The translations under genes and the position numbers were made by a program. From Alphaproteobacteria bacterium (lineage in GTDB: Bacteria; Pseudomonadota; Alphaproteobacteria; TMED109), in NCBI GenBank assembly GCA_022825705.1, contig JAJDWH010000001.1:177588-241587 (forward strand): a DNA stretch of 64,000 bases. Direction: 5' to 3'. Every line of letters starts with the position of its first letter. The first letter of the stretch is position 1. This document shows positions 28,374 to 37,374 of this stretch, piece by piece. The notes beneath the pieces were generated by a model, which worked only from the letters and a program-made list of their open reading frames with translations, was not told the origin of the DNA and did no database searches.

Positions 28374-28725
28374 CGGTCGCCTGATGAAAGCGGGCTGCAA
28401 AAGGACCAATGTATTGAGCTTCGTGGCGTTAGTCGTTTAGCTGCTCAATACTCCCTCGATCGAGCCTGGCAATGCTCCGCTAGACGCACGCACCCGCAGA
28501 GGTCGATGACCTCTGATCGTGTCGAATGAAGCCTTCTGATCTGGAGCCGGGCTTCCACCTAATGCGCGTTGTGTTCGCCGCGGCACTGTGCCCATTACAG
28601 TTGTTGCGTGCGCATCCGGAACGATAAGTAATTGGTCCACATGCCCGGAGCTACTGGTTGAGCCGGGGGCCAATACGCGTCTTTCCGGGCTGAACGAGTA
28701 CGAACCTCCCGATAAGACCGCCATC
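28374..28725. other. Spacer, nothing recognised
   Basis: About 350 bases between the cupin terminator and the DUF5615 remnant, with no family-like frame on either strand. Confidence 0.35.
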
Positions 28726-29011
28726 TCAGCGGTCGACCAGTTCCGCCACGTCTTCACGAACGTGTGACCCGGAGTCCGCCGGAAACCCCACCAAGATTAC
28801 GCCGACAGAACGCGCACCACTTGCATGCACGAACTGGCCGAAGTCCTTATCTTCCGTACGTAGAATGCATCTATCCCGCGGAGCCAATTCGATCACCCGC
28901 TCGTCACTGGCCCCCGAAGAACTGTCGGCAGCCGCCAGGGCCTCAAGGGGTTAGTGCGCGGCAGCAACCCTATACGGCGCGATCACAGCTCTCATCGACG
29001 ACAAACTGCAT
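28726..29011 (-). pseudogene. DUF5615 PIN-like toxin, broken
   Basis: Starts as a family N-terminus, MQFVVDESCDRAV (ATG at 29011), then hits TAG at 28972-28970. The C-terminal two thirds continue in another frame: SSGASDERVIELAPR, CILRTEDKDFGQFV, VGVILVGFP, ending at TGA 28728-28726. So a frameshift plus a nonsense codon separate the halves. DUF5615 proteins are Mut7-C/PIN-like ribonuclease toxins paired with DUF433. The toxin should be inactive while its antitoxin upstream is intact. Confidence 0.75.
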
Positions 29012-29032
29012 CACCGAAGGCTCGTCGAAAGA

Positions 29033-29284
29033 CTAGGCAGACTCCAAGTACAGGGTTTCTTCATGGGCGATGGTATCTGCTGCGTAGACGAGGCAAGCGT
29101 GTATGTCGTGTTCAGTCAGCCTCGGGTAAGCGCGGAGCAAGTCAGCCGTGGTCGCGCCTTCACCGAGCTTGCGGAGTACCAGTTCCACGGGGATCCGGGT
29201 ACCAGCGACCACGGGCTTACCCAGCATCACTCCAGCATTGGTCCCAATGCGGTCTGTCTGCATGGCAGAATGCTTCCGGCCCAT
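29033..29284 (-). CDS. DUF433 antitoxin
   Basis: 83 residues (76 from the internal ATG 29263). MLGKPVVAGTRIPVELVLRKL, with LLRAYPRLTEHDIHACLVYAAD, is the typical DUF433 winged-helix pattern. These proteins repress and neutralise the adjacent DUF5615 toxin, here only a pseudogene 21 bases downstream. AGGAA lies 6 bases before the upstream ATG. The open reading frame is undamaged. Confidence 0.85.
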   Translation of the reverse strand: MGRKHSAMQTDRIGTNAGVMLGKPVVAGTRIPVELVLRKLGEGATTADLLRAYPRLTEHDIHACLVYAADTIAHEETLYLESA

Positions 29285-29348
29285 TCTTGGTTCCTACCCT
29301 ATCCCGTCAAGCAACTTCAAACACCTGGCCCCGGGAGCTGAATCAAAC

Positions 29349-29702
29349 GTGACCATCGACCGAGAAGAATTGGACCGGCTCGGAGTAGATTTCTCTGATG
29401 TCACCTCCGGGCGGCGGTTGCCCCCGGTGCATCCCGGCGCGATTCTGCGTGACGAGTTCTTGAAACCGATGGAACTCAGCGTCTATCGGCTGGCTCGAGA
29501 TATCAAGGTTTCACGTCCGAGGCTGAACGACATCGTGCTTGGCCGCCGCGCTGTCACTACCGATACTGCGTTACGATTGGCACGCTATTTCGGGACAACG
29601 CCAGAGTTCTGGATCAATCTGCAGGCGCGTTACGATTTGGACGTTGCCGAACGCACAGTGCGACCAAAGATTGACCGGGAAGTAGCACCCCGCGCGGCGT
29701 GA
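29349..29702 (+). CDS. HigA-family antitoxin, XRE HTH, orphan
   Basis: 117 residues from GTG 29349, because the earlier in-frame part is merely the complement of the DUF433 gene. PPVHPGAILRDEFLKPMELSVYRLARDIKVSRPRLNDIV is the HigA opening and helix-turn-helix, with FGTTPEFWINLQARYDL as the usual C-terminal helix pair. No HigB toxin lies upstream where it is normally found; that space is occupied by the DUF433 gene on the opposite strand. It may be a solitary regulator. Confidence 0.8.
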   Translation: MTIDREELDRLGVDFSDVTSGRRLPPVHPGAILRDEFLKPMELSVYRLARDIKVSRPRLNDIVLGRRAVTTDTALRLARYFGTTPEFWINLQARYDLDVAERTVRPKIDREVAPRAA

Positions 29703-29995
29703 CGTCGACGGGATCCGCCTGCCCCGAGCATGCCTTCTTCGACCTAGTTGCAGCTCCGCTCTATCTTCGGCGCCGAACGATACCTGCGGGGAACTCGACC
29801 GCAGCAAATCCAACCGCATAACCGGAAATAGCAAGGCCGAAACACGCCCGTGCACCCCCGCGTCGCAGCCAGCGATTGCCGTTGTAGCGACAGTGGAGGA
29901 GATTCCCGGTTCGCGCGCCTGCTTCGGCCCTGAATGACGTAAGCGCCTACAGGTCAACTCGGTAAGCGACAGGAACGGTACAAGTTTCGGGGCGG
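29703..29995. other. Spacer, nothing recognised
   Basis: Convergent space between higA-like and the enolase-superfamily gene. No hairpin or frame convincing enough to name. Confidence 0.3.
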
Positions 29996-31096
29996 TCAGG
30001 CTTCGTAGAGGTTTCCAGCGACCACATCTTCGTTCCACTCCAGGCCCATCCCAGGCACATTCGGGATGTGCAAATGGCTGTCCTTGATCTGGTAGGGCTT
30101 TTCCAGGATCGGATCGGCCCAGTCCTGCCATTCCAGCCAATGCGCGGTTTCGGTCACCCGCATCACATGGGCGCCGACTTCGGGATAGAGGTGCGTTGAC
30201 ATCGGGATACCGGCCGCGCCGGTAATCGCTGCTGCGCGCATCCATCCGGTGACACCGCCGATGCGCATGAAGTCCGGCATCACGTAGTCGGAGGCCTGGC
30301 AGTGCAGTGCCTTATGCAGGTCGCGCGGTCCGTAAAAGTTCTCGCCAATCTGCAGCGGTGTCTTGAGTTCCCGGGCGAGTTGGGCGTATCCATCGAAATT
30401 ATCGTAGACAACTGGCTCTTCCAGCCACGTCAATCCAAGGTCGTCAAGCATGTGGCACCGGCGCAACGCCTCCGCCATGTCCAGACCCTGGTTGAAATCG
30501 ATCATCAAATGGATGTCTTCACCAACCGCCTGACGAACCGCATCGATCGTGGCAAGGTCATCCTTGGGATCTTCCCTGCCAAGGCGCAGTTTCACGCCAT
30601 CGAACTGTCCTTCATCGCGGATCTCGACCGCCTCAGCGGCAACTTTGGAAGGCGACTGGAGCCAGAGCCCATTGCTGTTGTACGCGCGCACTGGTCCGGG
30701 CGAACCGCCGAGCAATGTGCACAACGGCAGGCCAGCAGCTCTGGCCAAGGCGTCCCAAGCTGCCATGTCGATGCCGGAAACAGCGATCATTGTCATGCCT
30801 TCGTACCCTACAAAGTGCAGCGACTTTCGCGTGGTTTCATAGATCTCGGTCGGCGCCAGCTTTTGGCCTTTGAGCATCGCCCCCATGTCACGCAATGCTG
30901 GCACGAGATAGTTCATCGACTTGACGATGTAAGGCTCGAGATAGGCGCGCCCGACGACCCCTTCCTCGGTCTTCAGGTCGATCAGGATGAGAGGCCAGTC
31001 CGTAATGGTCGCGATCTTGGCGACCACAGGGCGATTCAGCTTGAGAACGACAGCACGCACATCGACGCTGTGGAAGGTCAGTGATTCGAGCGGCAT
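29996..31096 (-). CDS. Mandelate-racemase-like enolase superfamily protein
   Basis: 366 residues, aligning along its whole length (from memory) with Pseudomonas putida mandelate racemase: LILIDLKTEEGVVGRAYLE, GYEGMTMIAVSGIDMAAWDAL, IGGVTGWMRAAA. Metal ligands D200, E226 and E252 are present, as are H302 (STHLYPE) and E322 (HWLEW). The racemase KxK motif is KLR here (K169, R171), so the second lysine, the (S)-specific base, is arginine. That argues against true mandelate racemisation and for a related dehydratase or epimerase. Upstream on the same strand are KDG kinase and a KDPG-type aldolase, so an acid-sugar dehydratase is the best guess. Confidence 0.85.
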   Translation of the reverse strand: MPLESLTFHSVDVRAVVLKLNRPVVAKIATITDWPLILIDLKTEEGVVGRAYLEPYIVKSMNYLVPALRDMGAMLKGQKLAPTEIYETTRKSLHFVGYEGMTMIAVSGIDMAAWDALARAAGLPLCTLLGGSPGPVRAYNSNGLWLQSPSKVAAEAVEIRDEGQFDGVKLRLGREDPKDDLATIDAVRQAVGEDIHLMIDFNQGLDMAEALRRCHMLDDLGLTWLEEPVVYDNFDGYAQLARELKTPLQIGENFYGPRDLHKALHCQASDYVMPDFMRIGGVTGWMRAAAITGAAGIPMSTHLYPEVGAHVMRVTETAHWLEWQDWADPILEKPYQIKDSHLHIPNVPGMGLEWNEDVVAGNLYEA

Positions 31097-31560
31097 CTAA
31101 CGGGACTCCATCGGTATTGCTAAGGCTCTCAGCGCGTGAGCGAGCATTTGGCTTGCGGGATTGCCGAACGGCATTTTGGGCCGGGCCAGAGTAACCCAGT
31201 TTCATGACATGTTGGCCGGCTCGCGGGCTGAGCAACGATTGGCGCCCTAACCCGCTGACTTTCTGGGACAAAAGTCGGAGGCGGAGTGGGTCCCAAGCCA
31301 CTTGGGCTCGCGGTGTCAGGCGGGCCACAGATCGGTCGGCGGAGTCCGGGCGGCAGGTTCTCGCACCGGCGGTTAGCGCGTACGTGGCTTCTCAGTCGAA
31401 CGCCAGCGAGCCTGCAACGTGCCCGCTTTGGCATACTTCCGCATCACGTTCGCGGAGCAGATGGCGCTGTCTTGCGCCTGGACCTGAGGACGCCACAGAT
31501 GGAGCATGACAACGTCCACCGTGCCGATCAGGAAGGCGATCGTCATTGCCAATTGGCAGT
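31097..31560. other. 464-base spacer, no gene recognised
   Basis: Separates the aldolase from the enolase gene, which is large for an operon, so the enolase may have its own promoter. Overlapping frames on both strands look random. Confidence 0.35.
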
Positions 31561-32235
31561 TCAATTGTTCCGGGCGACCAGTGCGACCGCTTCGTCCGCA
31601 AGGCGGGTGATTTCGTCGAACCTGGACGTCCGAATGAGTGCCGGACGTACCACCCAAGACCCGCCGCATTCGAGGACATTGGGAAGTGCGAGATAGGCGC
31701 GGAGGTTGTTCAGAGTAATGCCGCCGGTCGGCAGGAACCGGATCGACGGGTACGGACCGGACAATGCTTTCAGGAACAACACGCCGCCGCTGGCCTCGGC
31801 CGGAAAGAACTTGACGGCCTCAAGACCGAAGCCCATGGCCTGTTCGACGCCGGTTGGATTGTTGATCCCGGGAAGGATTGGCACATCAAGCTCAATGCAG
31901 GCTTCAACGACCGCGGGATTGAAGCCAGGCGTGACGACAAACTGGCTACCAGCCCGATGGGCCATTTCCACCTGATCGACATTGAGAATTGTCCCGGCTC
32001 CCACCAGCATCTGCGGAAGTTCCTCCCGCAGGATCTGGATCGAATCCGCCGCCGCTTCCGATCGGAACGTGATTTCGGCAACGGACAAACCGCCCGCCAT
32101 CAGCGCTTTCGCAAGAGGCAGAGCAACTTCGCGGCCATCCAGTTCGACGACCGGTACTACCCCGGCCTCGCCAAGCCGGGCCAAGACATTCCGTGCATTG
32201 TCGGTCATGGTCTTCGATCCGGGTTGGGTTTGCAT
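31561..32235 (-). CDS. eda: KDPG/KHG-type aldolase
   Basis: 224 residues, class I aldolase of the Eda family. VVPVVELD opens the barrel, VAEITFR carries the catalytic glutamate, VGAGTILNVDQ and FVVTPGFNP follow, and VKFFPAEASGG contains the Schiff-base lysine. It cleaves 2-keto-3-deoxy-6-phospho sugar acids to pyruvate plus glyceraldehyde 3-phosphate. GGAGG lies 7 bases before ATG 32235. The KDG kinase ends 48 bases upstream, so the two form an operon delivering KDPG to this aldolase. Confidence 0.92.
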   Translation of the reverse strand: MQTQPGSKTMTDNARNVLARLGEAGVVPVVELDGREVALPLAKALMAGGLSVAEITFRSEAAADSIQILREELPQMLVGAGTILNVDQVEMAHRAGSQFVVTPGFNPAVVEACIELDVPILPGINNPTGVEQAMGFGLEAVKFFPAEASGGVLFLKALSGPYPSIRFLPTGGITLNNLRAYLALPNVLECGGSWVVRPALIRTSRFDEITRLADEAVALVARNN

Positions 32236-32283
32236 CGGGACGCCTCCGACCGGGCATTTGACTGGTGGGATCGGACGTTCGTT

Positions 32284-33186
32284 TCAGCTGCGCGCAATCA
32301 AAGCTCCCGACTCGGCAACCACCCGGGAGGCGATCTTGTGGCCGGCCAAGAGGCATCGCCCTTCATCCTCGCCGCGAAGGAGTGCCGCCAGGTAGCCGCC
32401 GTTGAAGCTGTCTCCGGCTGCAGTCGTATCGACGACCTCCGGTGCGGGAGCGAATCCGGGATGCGCGCGGCGCGCGAGTCGCGGTGACACGGGGCCGAAC
32501 GCTCCTCGCTTGATGGCGCAGGCATGCCAGTCTGAAGAGGCGAATCGCGCGATCACGGCCTCCTCGTCCGCATCGCCGAACAAGGCGATTTCGTCGTCAA
32601 CCGAAGGCAGGGCAATGTCCGCAACCTGCCACATCTCCCGGATTGAGCGGCGCGCAGTCTCGGCGTCCTCCCAGAGTTGCGGCCGGTAGTTCGAATCGAA
32701 GGCCACATGGCACGCGCTGCGCCCCCGCAACTCGCGCAACTCGGTGATGAGGCGCTGGCGGGCCGAAGGATGCACGACGGCCAGCGTTATGGCCGACAGG
32801 TAGACAACCCTTGCGGGCGGCAGCGAAGCAAGGGGCTCGGCGGATGCGAACAGTTGGCGCGCCGCGGAGTTGCTGCGCCAGTAGTGAAAAATGCGTTCGC
32901 CGGTGTTGTCGGTCGAGACGGTGTAAACGCCGAGGTTGCGTTCCCGATCGAATCCGACCTGGGAAACGTCGATCCCCTCACTCTTCGCCGCGCTCAGGAA
33001 GGCATGGGACAGGGGATCACAGCCGACGCGCGTGCAATAGCCGATGCGGGCCGATGGTCCGGATTCCCTGGCGCAATAGACCGCGGTGTTGAACGTGTCG
33101 CCTGCAAACCCGACGCGGAACCCGGCCGTCGGATCTTGCCGAATCTCGGCCATGACTTCGCCGATGGCGAGCAGATCCACTGTCAC
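32284..33186 (-). CDS. kdgK: 2-keto-3-deoxygluconate kinase-like PfkB sugar kinase
   Basis: 300 residues. The PfkB fold begins LLAIGEVMAEIR. The substrate pocket FAGDTFNTAVY resembles KdgK (GGDTFNTA). The signature near the C-terminus, VDTTAAGDSFNGGYLA, holds the catalytic aspartate and the anion hole. The start is GTG 33186; no strong ribosome site is visible, and GTG 33180 is close by. Phosphorylates 2-keto-3-deoxygluconate for the aldolase downstream. First gene of the putative sugar-acid operon. Confidence 0.87.
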   Translation of the reverse strand: MTVDLLAIGEVMAEIRQDPTAGFRVGFAGDTFNTAVYCARESGPSARIGYCTRVGCDPLSHAFLSAAKSEGIDVSQVGFDRERNLGVYTVSTDNTGERIFHYWRSNSAARQLFASAEPLASLPPARVVYLSAITLAVVHPSARQRLITELRELRGRSACHVAFDSNYRPQLWEDAETARRSIREMWQVADIALPSVDDEIALFGDADEEAVIARFASSDWHACAIKRGAFGPVSPRLARRAHPGFAPAPEVVDTTAAGDSFNGGYLAALLRGEDEGRCLLAGHKIASRVVAESGALIARS

Positions 33187-33260
33187 GAATCCGATACGGC
33201 GGCAGACATGCTCGGTTCCCAGTGCTTCGTAAGGTTATAGTCGCGGGGTGACACCGGCTG

Positions 33261-33350
33261 GACGTTATCGTCCTGCGTCCGTTCTACAGCATCTTCGAAC
33301 ATGTGATCGGTCGTATCGACGAACTGCTGCCGTGGAGTGCCTCTGTCGAC
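33261..33350 (+). mobile_element. Possible IS66 transposase C-terminal scrap
   Basis: A short frame reads EHVIGRIDELLPWSA, matching the terminal 'RIDELLPW' hallmark of IS66-type transposases. No other part of the element or terminal repeats was found. A weak remnant. Confidence 0.35.
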
Positions 33351-33984
33351 CCGCGTTCAGGTCACTCGAACCCGGCGGTTTCTGGGTGCGTTGCCGCCTA
33401 CGGCTCCGGTTGGCGCACAGTTCCTGCTCCGCACACACGTTCCGCCACTCACGAATCACCTGAGAACCGATCTCGCAGCACCGCGCATCACGTCATGAGA
33501 GCGCAGGTCGGTGCCATTTTGCTTGCCAACTGGCCGATATTGCCTGACCTGGACATGAGAAATATGTCACAAGAATCTAATTAGAATAAGATTCTAGAAC
33601 TAAAAGGAGCATCTCATCGATTGAAGCCGGTATCTTCTGACAACCTCGATCTGCAGCAGCGCAACTTATTCGTTGTGCAGCAACCTCACTGCTGGCAGCG
33701 CTCGATCTACCCAACCGTTCTCGGCCACCACGTCTCCAGTTCATGGCAGCAGCGTCCAAGGGATGTGGAGCACGGCCGCGACGACGGCTAAGCGGACGAC
33801 GATTCGATAGGTTCGACGAGTGTGCCAATGTAGAATTCGGGGATGGTTTCAATTTCCATGGCGCTTCAGTTGTAAATCAGATTTGTCGTAGAGATTACTG
33901 TACGACGAAATTGTTGTACGTCTCTGCTGTCGTGGATAGTGGCGCGGAGCACGACTCCTATGGAGGCACCTGTCGAAGGCTCGG
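33351..33984. other. AT-shifted spacer without a gene
   Basis: About 630 bases between the IS66-like scrap and the broken frame below. Near 33570-33600 there is an AT-rich tract. No coding signal was seen. Confidence 0.35.
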
Positions 33985-34588
33985 TCGAGTCTCGCAACCT
34001 GGACGTCGGCAACACATCGCGCGAACCAGCCCGGCCATTCGGGCCGCTCGAGCGGGATGTCACGCACCATGTCCTCGAACAACCGCACCGGTCCGAGATC
34101 CTTGGCTGAGGGCCGCACGACGAGTCCGGTGCGGTAACCCGACTTCGTCAACTCGGTGTATTGGGAGATGATCTGGCCGTCACTCACCGAGATGCGTCTG
34201 TCGGCGTTTCCGCCGCCCGCGGCGCGCCTCCAAGCGCAGGTTGCAGCGGGTGACGTCGGCGCTGATGCGGCCGAGGACATCGTCGATTTCCTTGAGCGAT
34301 GATTGTCGGATCGGCACCGGCAGGTAGGTCGGGTCAATACCGACGAACAGCCTCGGCATGGCCCTCAAGAACGGATTGATGGCGGTGCCGCCCTGGTCCG
34401 AACCCAAAATCGACCCATGAAGAGTCCAGGTGCTTGCGCCACGCGTTACGCACTTGGTCTCGCCGGTCTCCGCGAACGCGCGGGAGGTCGGCGCTGTCGT
34501 GGCGCCGTGCCTCGCCGGATCGGACCATCGCGGCCGGTAGACCCACGACTCCCCCGCGTTCATCGACGGCGAAACTGAACCTGATCAC
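33985..34588 (-). pseudogene. Multiply frameshifted hypothetical gene
   Basis: Three overlapping minus-strand frames join into what looks like one decayed protein: MIRFSFAVDERG (from 34588), then ESWVYRPRWSDP through SLKEIDDVLGRISADV (to about 34200), then SVSDGQIISQYTELTKSG and RLFEDMVRDIPLERPEWPG (to about 33985). Two shifts are needed. I do not recognise the family. Composition of each segment is protein-like, and the breaks coincide with loss of that character in the other frames. Confidence 0.4.
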
Positions 34589-34692
34589 GCGGAAGCCATG
34601 TTGCCCAGGCGCGCCGACACGAGCCCAAAGGGGCGCTATGGCCGGATATCGAGAAGCGGCTTACTCCGCATTTGCCGGCCGGGAAACGTCAT

Positions 34693-34998
34693 TTACCCGG
34701 TCCGCCCTTCGAACGTCGGGATCCCGGAGACATCAACCGCCCGCTCGGCGAGCGCCAAATCGTAGATGCGCTGCAGATTGACCCAGAACCCCGCGCCGTT
34801 GCCGAACAACTTGCCGAAGCGCACAGCCATCTCAGCCGTCACCGGCTGCTTCTCGTTGAGAATGTCGTACAGCGTCTGGCGGGAAATCCCCAGGGCCTCC
34901 GCAACAGCCGTCTTGCTTATCGCCAGCGCGGGCAGGACGTCTTCGCGCAGGATCTCTCCCGGATGCACCGGATCGACAGAAGGGTGGCGCTCGACCAT
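34693..34998 (-). CDS. higA: HigA-family antitoxin
   Basis: 101 residues. DPVHPGEILREDVLPAL, then KTAVAEALGISRQTLYDILNEKQPV is the canonical HigA HTH, followed by FGNGAGFWVNLQRIYDLALAE. HigA binds and neutralises HigB and represses the operon. Its ATG overlaps by one base the stop of a HigB C-terminal frame upstream, the normal higBA order, but that toxin is truncated. Confidence 0.88.
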   Translation of the reverse strand: MVERHPSVDPVHPGEILREDVLPALAISKTAVAEALGISRQTLYDILNEKQPVTAEMAVRFGKLFGNGAGFWVNLQRIYDLALAERAVDVSGIPTFEGRTG

Positions 34999-35144
34999 CA
35001 GTGGTAGTCCTCAATGTTGAAGTCGGTCGCACCATCCTCGGACCATCCAAAGGTGACGCGGACGTTGGCAGTCAGGCGAACAGCGTAGTAACCCGTCCGG
35101 CCTCCCTTGAGGGAATGGAAGGACGAACCAACCTTTACCAATTG
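34998..35144 (-). pseudogene. higB: HigB toxin, only C-terminal half left
   Basis: The frame ending at 34998 reads FHSLKGGRTGYYAVRLTANV, RVTFGWSEDGATDFNIEDYH, the C-terminal half of a HigB/GraT mRNA interferase (final IEDYH included). It is closed by TGA at 35147-35145. No N-terminal half (the usual IxSFRHKGLxxF opening) was found in other frames upstream. Toxin loss with antitoxin retention. Confidence 0.7.
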
Positions 35145-35412
35145 TCATCGCTGGCAACCATTGGGTTGCTCCCCATCAAATCCCACCGTGCTGCTCCGAT
35201 CAACGGCTCCAGACGAAACGCTGGCCCGAAGTGGGTCACCCTTCAGAGTATTCCGGGGCAGCCCAGCTGTACCTAACAAGAACCGTCAGATTGTAGGTCT
35301 GCACGTATTGCGGGTGGATATCGCCGCTTTCCACACACCCGCAAGTCAACCTTCCTGCTCGTCAGGTCGATGTCTCCCTTGCCCGCCGACGCACGATCAT
35401 ATGACCGCAAAC
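35145..35412. other. Spacer upstream of the higB remnant
   Basis: Between the HigB remnant and the terminators of the dehydrogenase operon. Probably holds the old higBA promoter; no gene was recognised. Confidence 0.3.
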
Positions 35413-35441
35413 GACCGGAGCCCGGTGATCGGGCTCCGGTC
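35413..35441 (-). terminator. Perfect 12-base terminator hairpin
   Basis: GACCGGAGCCCG and CGGGCTCCGGTC pair perfectly around a 5-base loop. On the minus strand it lies about 80 bases after the PQQ dehydrogenase stop and is followed by GTTTGC. The strongest hairpin noticed in the window. Confidence 0.6.
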
Positions 35442-35465
35442 GCAAAGTTCCCGCGTTCAGGGTTG

Positions 35466-35508
35466 GGCTTCAGGGCGGCGCTTGCATCCGCAACGCCGCC
35501 CCCAAGCC
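35466..35508 (-). terminator. First terminator-like hairpin after the PQQ dehydrogenase
   Basis: GGGCGGCG (35473-35480) pairs with CGCCGCCC (35494-35501), extended outward by GGCTT/AAGCC. It starts 12 bases after the stop, upstream of the 12-base hairpin, giving two tandem terminators. Confidence 0.5.
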
Positions 35509-35519
35509 TCCTGCAAGCC

Positions 35520-37259
35520 CTACGGAAGCGCGAACACCCAGATCACGCCACCCTGCGGTACGTGCACGTCGTACCCGGGAATGATGCCGCGCAGGACGTC
35601 CTGCTTGCGCTCGGCGTCCACGCCCCAGCCCGACTGAACGGCAACGTACTGCTTGCCGTCGACGCTGTAGGTGCTCGGCGAAGCGGTCACACCCGAATTG
35701 GTCGGGTATTCCCACAGCGTTTCGCCGGTCGCCGCGTCATGGGCACGGAACATGTGGTCGTTGGTGCCGCCGGAGAACAGCACTCCGCCGCCGGTCGCCA
35801 GAATCGGACCCCAGTTCTGGTGTGCGAAGTCTTTGCTCCACACTTCCTCGCCACTGTCGACGTTCCAGGCCTGGATTTCCCCGATGTGGTCCCACCCCTC
35901 ACGGAGGCTGAACCCGCCAAGGATCACCGGGATCGGCACCCCGATGTACAGCTCGCCCGGCACGTACTTCTCTTCAGCACCTTCCAGGGTGCTGCAGAGG
36001 TTCTCGTTCGCCGGAATGTAGAGCAGGCCCGTGTCCGGGCTGTAGGCCGAATACGGCCAGTCCTTGCCGCCCCAGAGCGACGGACAGAACAGCGCTGCCT
36101 TCCCGGTGCCCGGCCAGTGATTGTCGTCATACGACACGCGGCCCGTGTCGGGGTCGAACGCGGTGATCACGTTGCTGTAGACGTAGTTCCACGCGTCGAC
36201 GAACTCGATCGGACCTTCGGCGGTCGGCTTGAGAAGGTAGATGTGACCATTGCGAGCCACATTGACGAGTGCCTTGAACGTCTCCCCGTCACGGGTGACG
36301 TCGTAGATGAGCGGGGGTGAAACCTCATCCCAGTCCCAGGAATCGTTCCAGTGGTACTGGTGGTGTCCCACGAGCGCTCCGCTCTCGACATTCACCGCCA
36401 TGACGGACGTGGTGTAGAGGTTGTCCATGCCGCCACGGGTGTCACCCATCCAGGGCGCGGCGTTGCCGATACCCCAATAGGAAATTCCCGTCTCGGGGTC
36501 GTAATTCCCCGTCAGCCACACCGATCCTCCGCCGGTCTTCCAGGCGTCGTCGTCCGGCCAGGTGTCGCTCCCCGGCTCGCCCGGCGCCGGCACCGTGTAG
36601 GTACGCCACGCCTCTTCACCGGACTCCGCATCGTAGGCTGCGATGTAACCGCGGATGCCGTACTCGCCGCCGGACACGCCCACCATGATCTTGCCCTTGG
36701 CAGCCAGCGGAGCGAGCGTCATGTAGTAGCCCGCCTGGTAGTCGTCGACGGCGACCTCCCAGATCACCTCGCCCGTTCGGGCATCGAGCGCGACCAGGAA
36801 GCAGTCGGTGAGCGCTACGTAGAGCCGGTCGCCGAGCAGCGCCGGTCCACGGTTGGTGGGGTGCAGCTGGAAAAGGTCTTCCGGCAGCTCTCTCTGAAAA
36901 CGCCACAGCCGCTTGCCGGTGGCCGCATCGAGAGCCAGCACCTGGTTCATCGGCGTGGTGACATACATCACGCCGTCGTTGACCAGCGGCGGCGACTGGT
37001 GTCCTTCCTGAACGCCAGTCGAGAACAGCCAGGCCGGCTGCAGGGACCCGACGTTCGAGGCGTTGATCTGGTCGAGTGGGCTGTATCCCCACCCCTCCCG
37101 GTTGCCCCGAACCTGGAGCCAGTTGTGCGGCTCCGGGTTGTCCAGTCGATCCTCGGTGACCGGGTTGTAGTTCTCGATGGCGTTGGCGCTGGTCGCGCTG
37201 CCCACCATCAGGGCGAGAAGTGCGGCCGCTGCGGCCGTGCCCGTCAATAGACCTCTCAT
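35520..37259 (-). CDS. PQQ-dependent alcohol dehydrogenase, lanthanide (XoxF/ExaF) type
   Basis: 579 residues. The start at 37259 has GGGGAG 6 bases upstream and gives a Sec signal peptide (MRGLLTGTAAAAALLALMVG, cleaved near SANA), so the enzyme is periplasmic. Eight-bladed propeller repeats are visible as ALDAATGKRLW, ALDARTGEVIW and HDAATGETLWEYP. The active site reads DSWDWDEV near 303-310: the catalytic aspartate is followed two residues later by a second aspartate, the marker of lanthanide-dependent enzymes (alanine in calcium-type MxaF). The vicinal Cys-Cys of MxaF is not at its usual place. It oxidises a primary alcohol, and a Rieske protein is encoded just upstream instead of the usual cytochrome. 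Confidence 0.88.
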   Translation of the reverse strand: MRGLLTGTAAAAALLALMVGSATSANAIENYNPVTEDRLDNPEPHNWLQVRGNREGWGYSPLDQINASNVGSLQPAWLFSTGVQEGHQSPPLVNDGVMYVTTPMNQVLALDAATGKRLWRFQRELPEDLFQLHPTNRGPALLGDRLYVALTDCFLVALDARTGEVIWEVAVDDYQAGYYMTLAPLAAKGKIMVGVSGGEYGIRGYIAAYDAESGEEAWRTYTVPAPGEPGSDTWPDDDAWKTGGGSVWLTGNYDPETGISYWGIGNAAPWMGDTRGGMDNLYTTSVMAVNVESGALVGHHQYHWNDSWDWDEVSPPLIYDVTRDGETFKALVNVARNGHIYLLKPTAEGPIEFVDAWNYVYSNVITAFDPDTGRVSYDDNHWPGTGKAALFCPSLWGGKDWPYSAYSPDTGLLYIPANENLCSTLEGAEEKYVPGELYIGVPIPVILGGFSLREGWDHIGEIQAWNVDSGEEVWSKDFAHQNWGPILATGGGVLFSGGTNDHMFRAHDAATGETLWEYPTNSGVTASPSTYSVDGKQYVAVQSGWGVDAERKQDVLRGIIPGYDVHVPQGGVIWVFALP

Positions 37260-37374
37260 GTAAGTCTCCCCAATGGTTGTCCTTCGTGGGAATGGTTGCA
37301 TGGTGAATGGGGTGCCGAAGCACCGCCCGGGCGTCTCTTCCCACGGAGACACACCCGACATTCACGTCGCGACA

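Noticed and set aside
29996..31096. True mandelate racemase
   Set aside because: The second lysine of the KxK motif is arginine, and the neighbours are sugar-acid genes.
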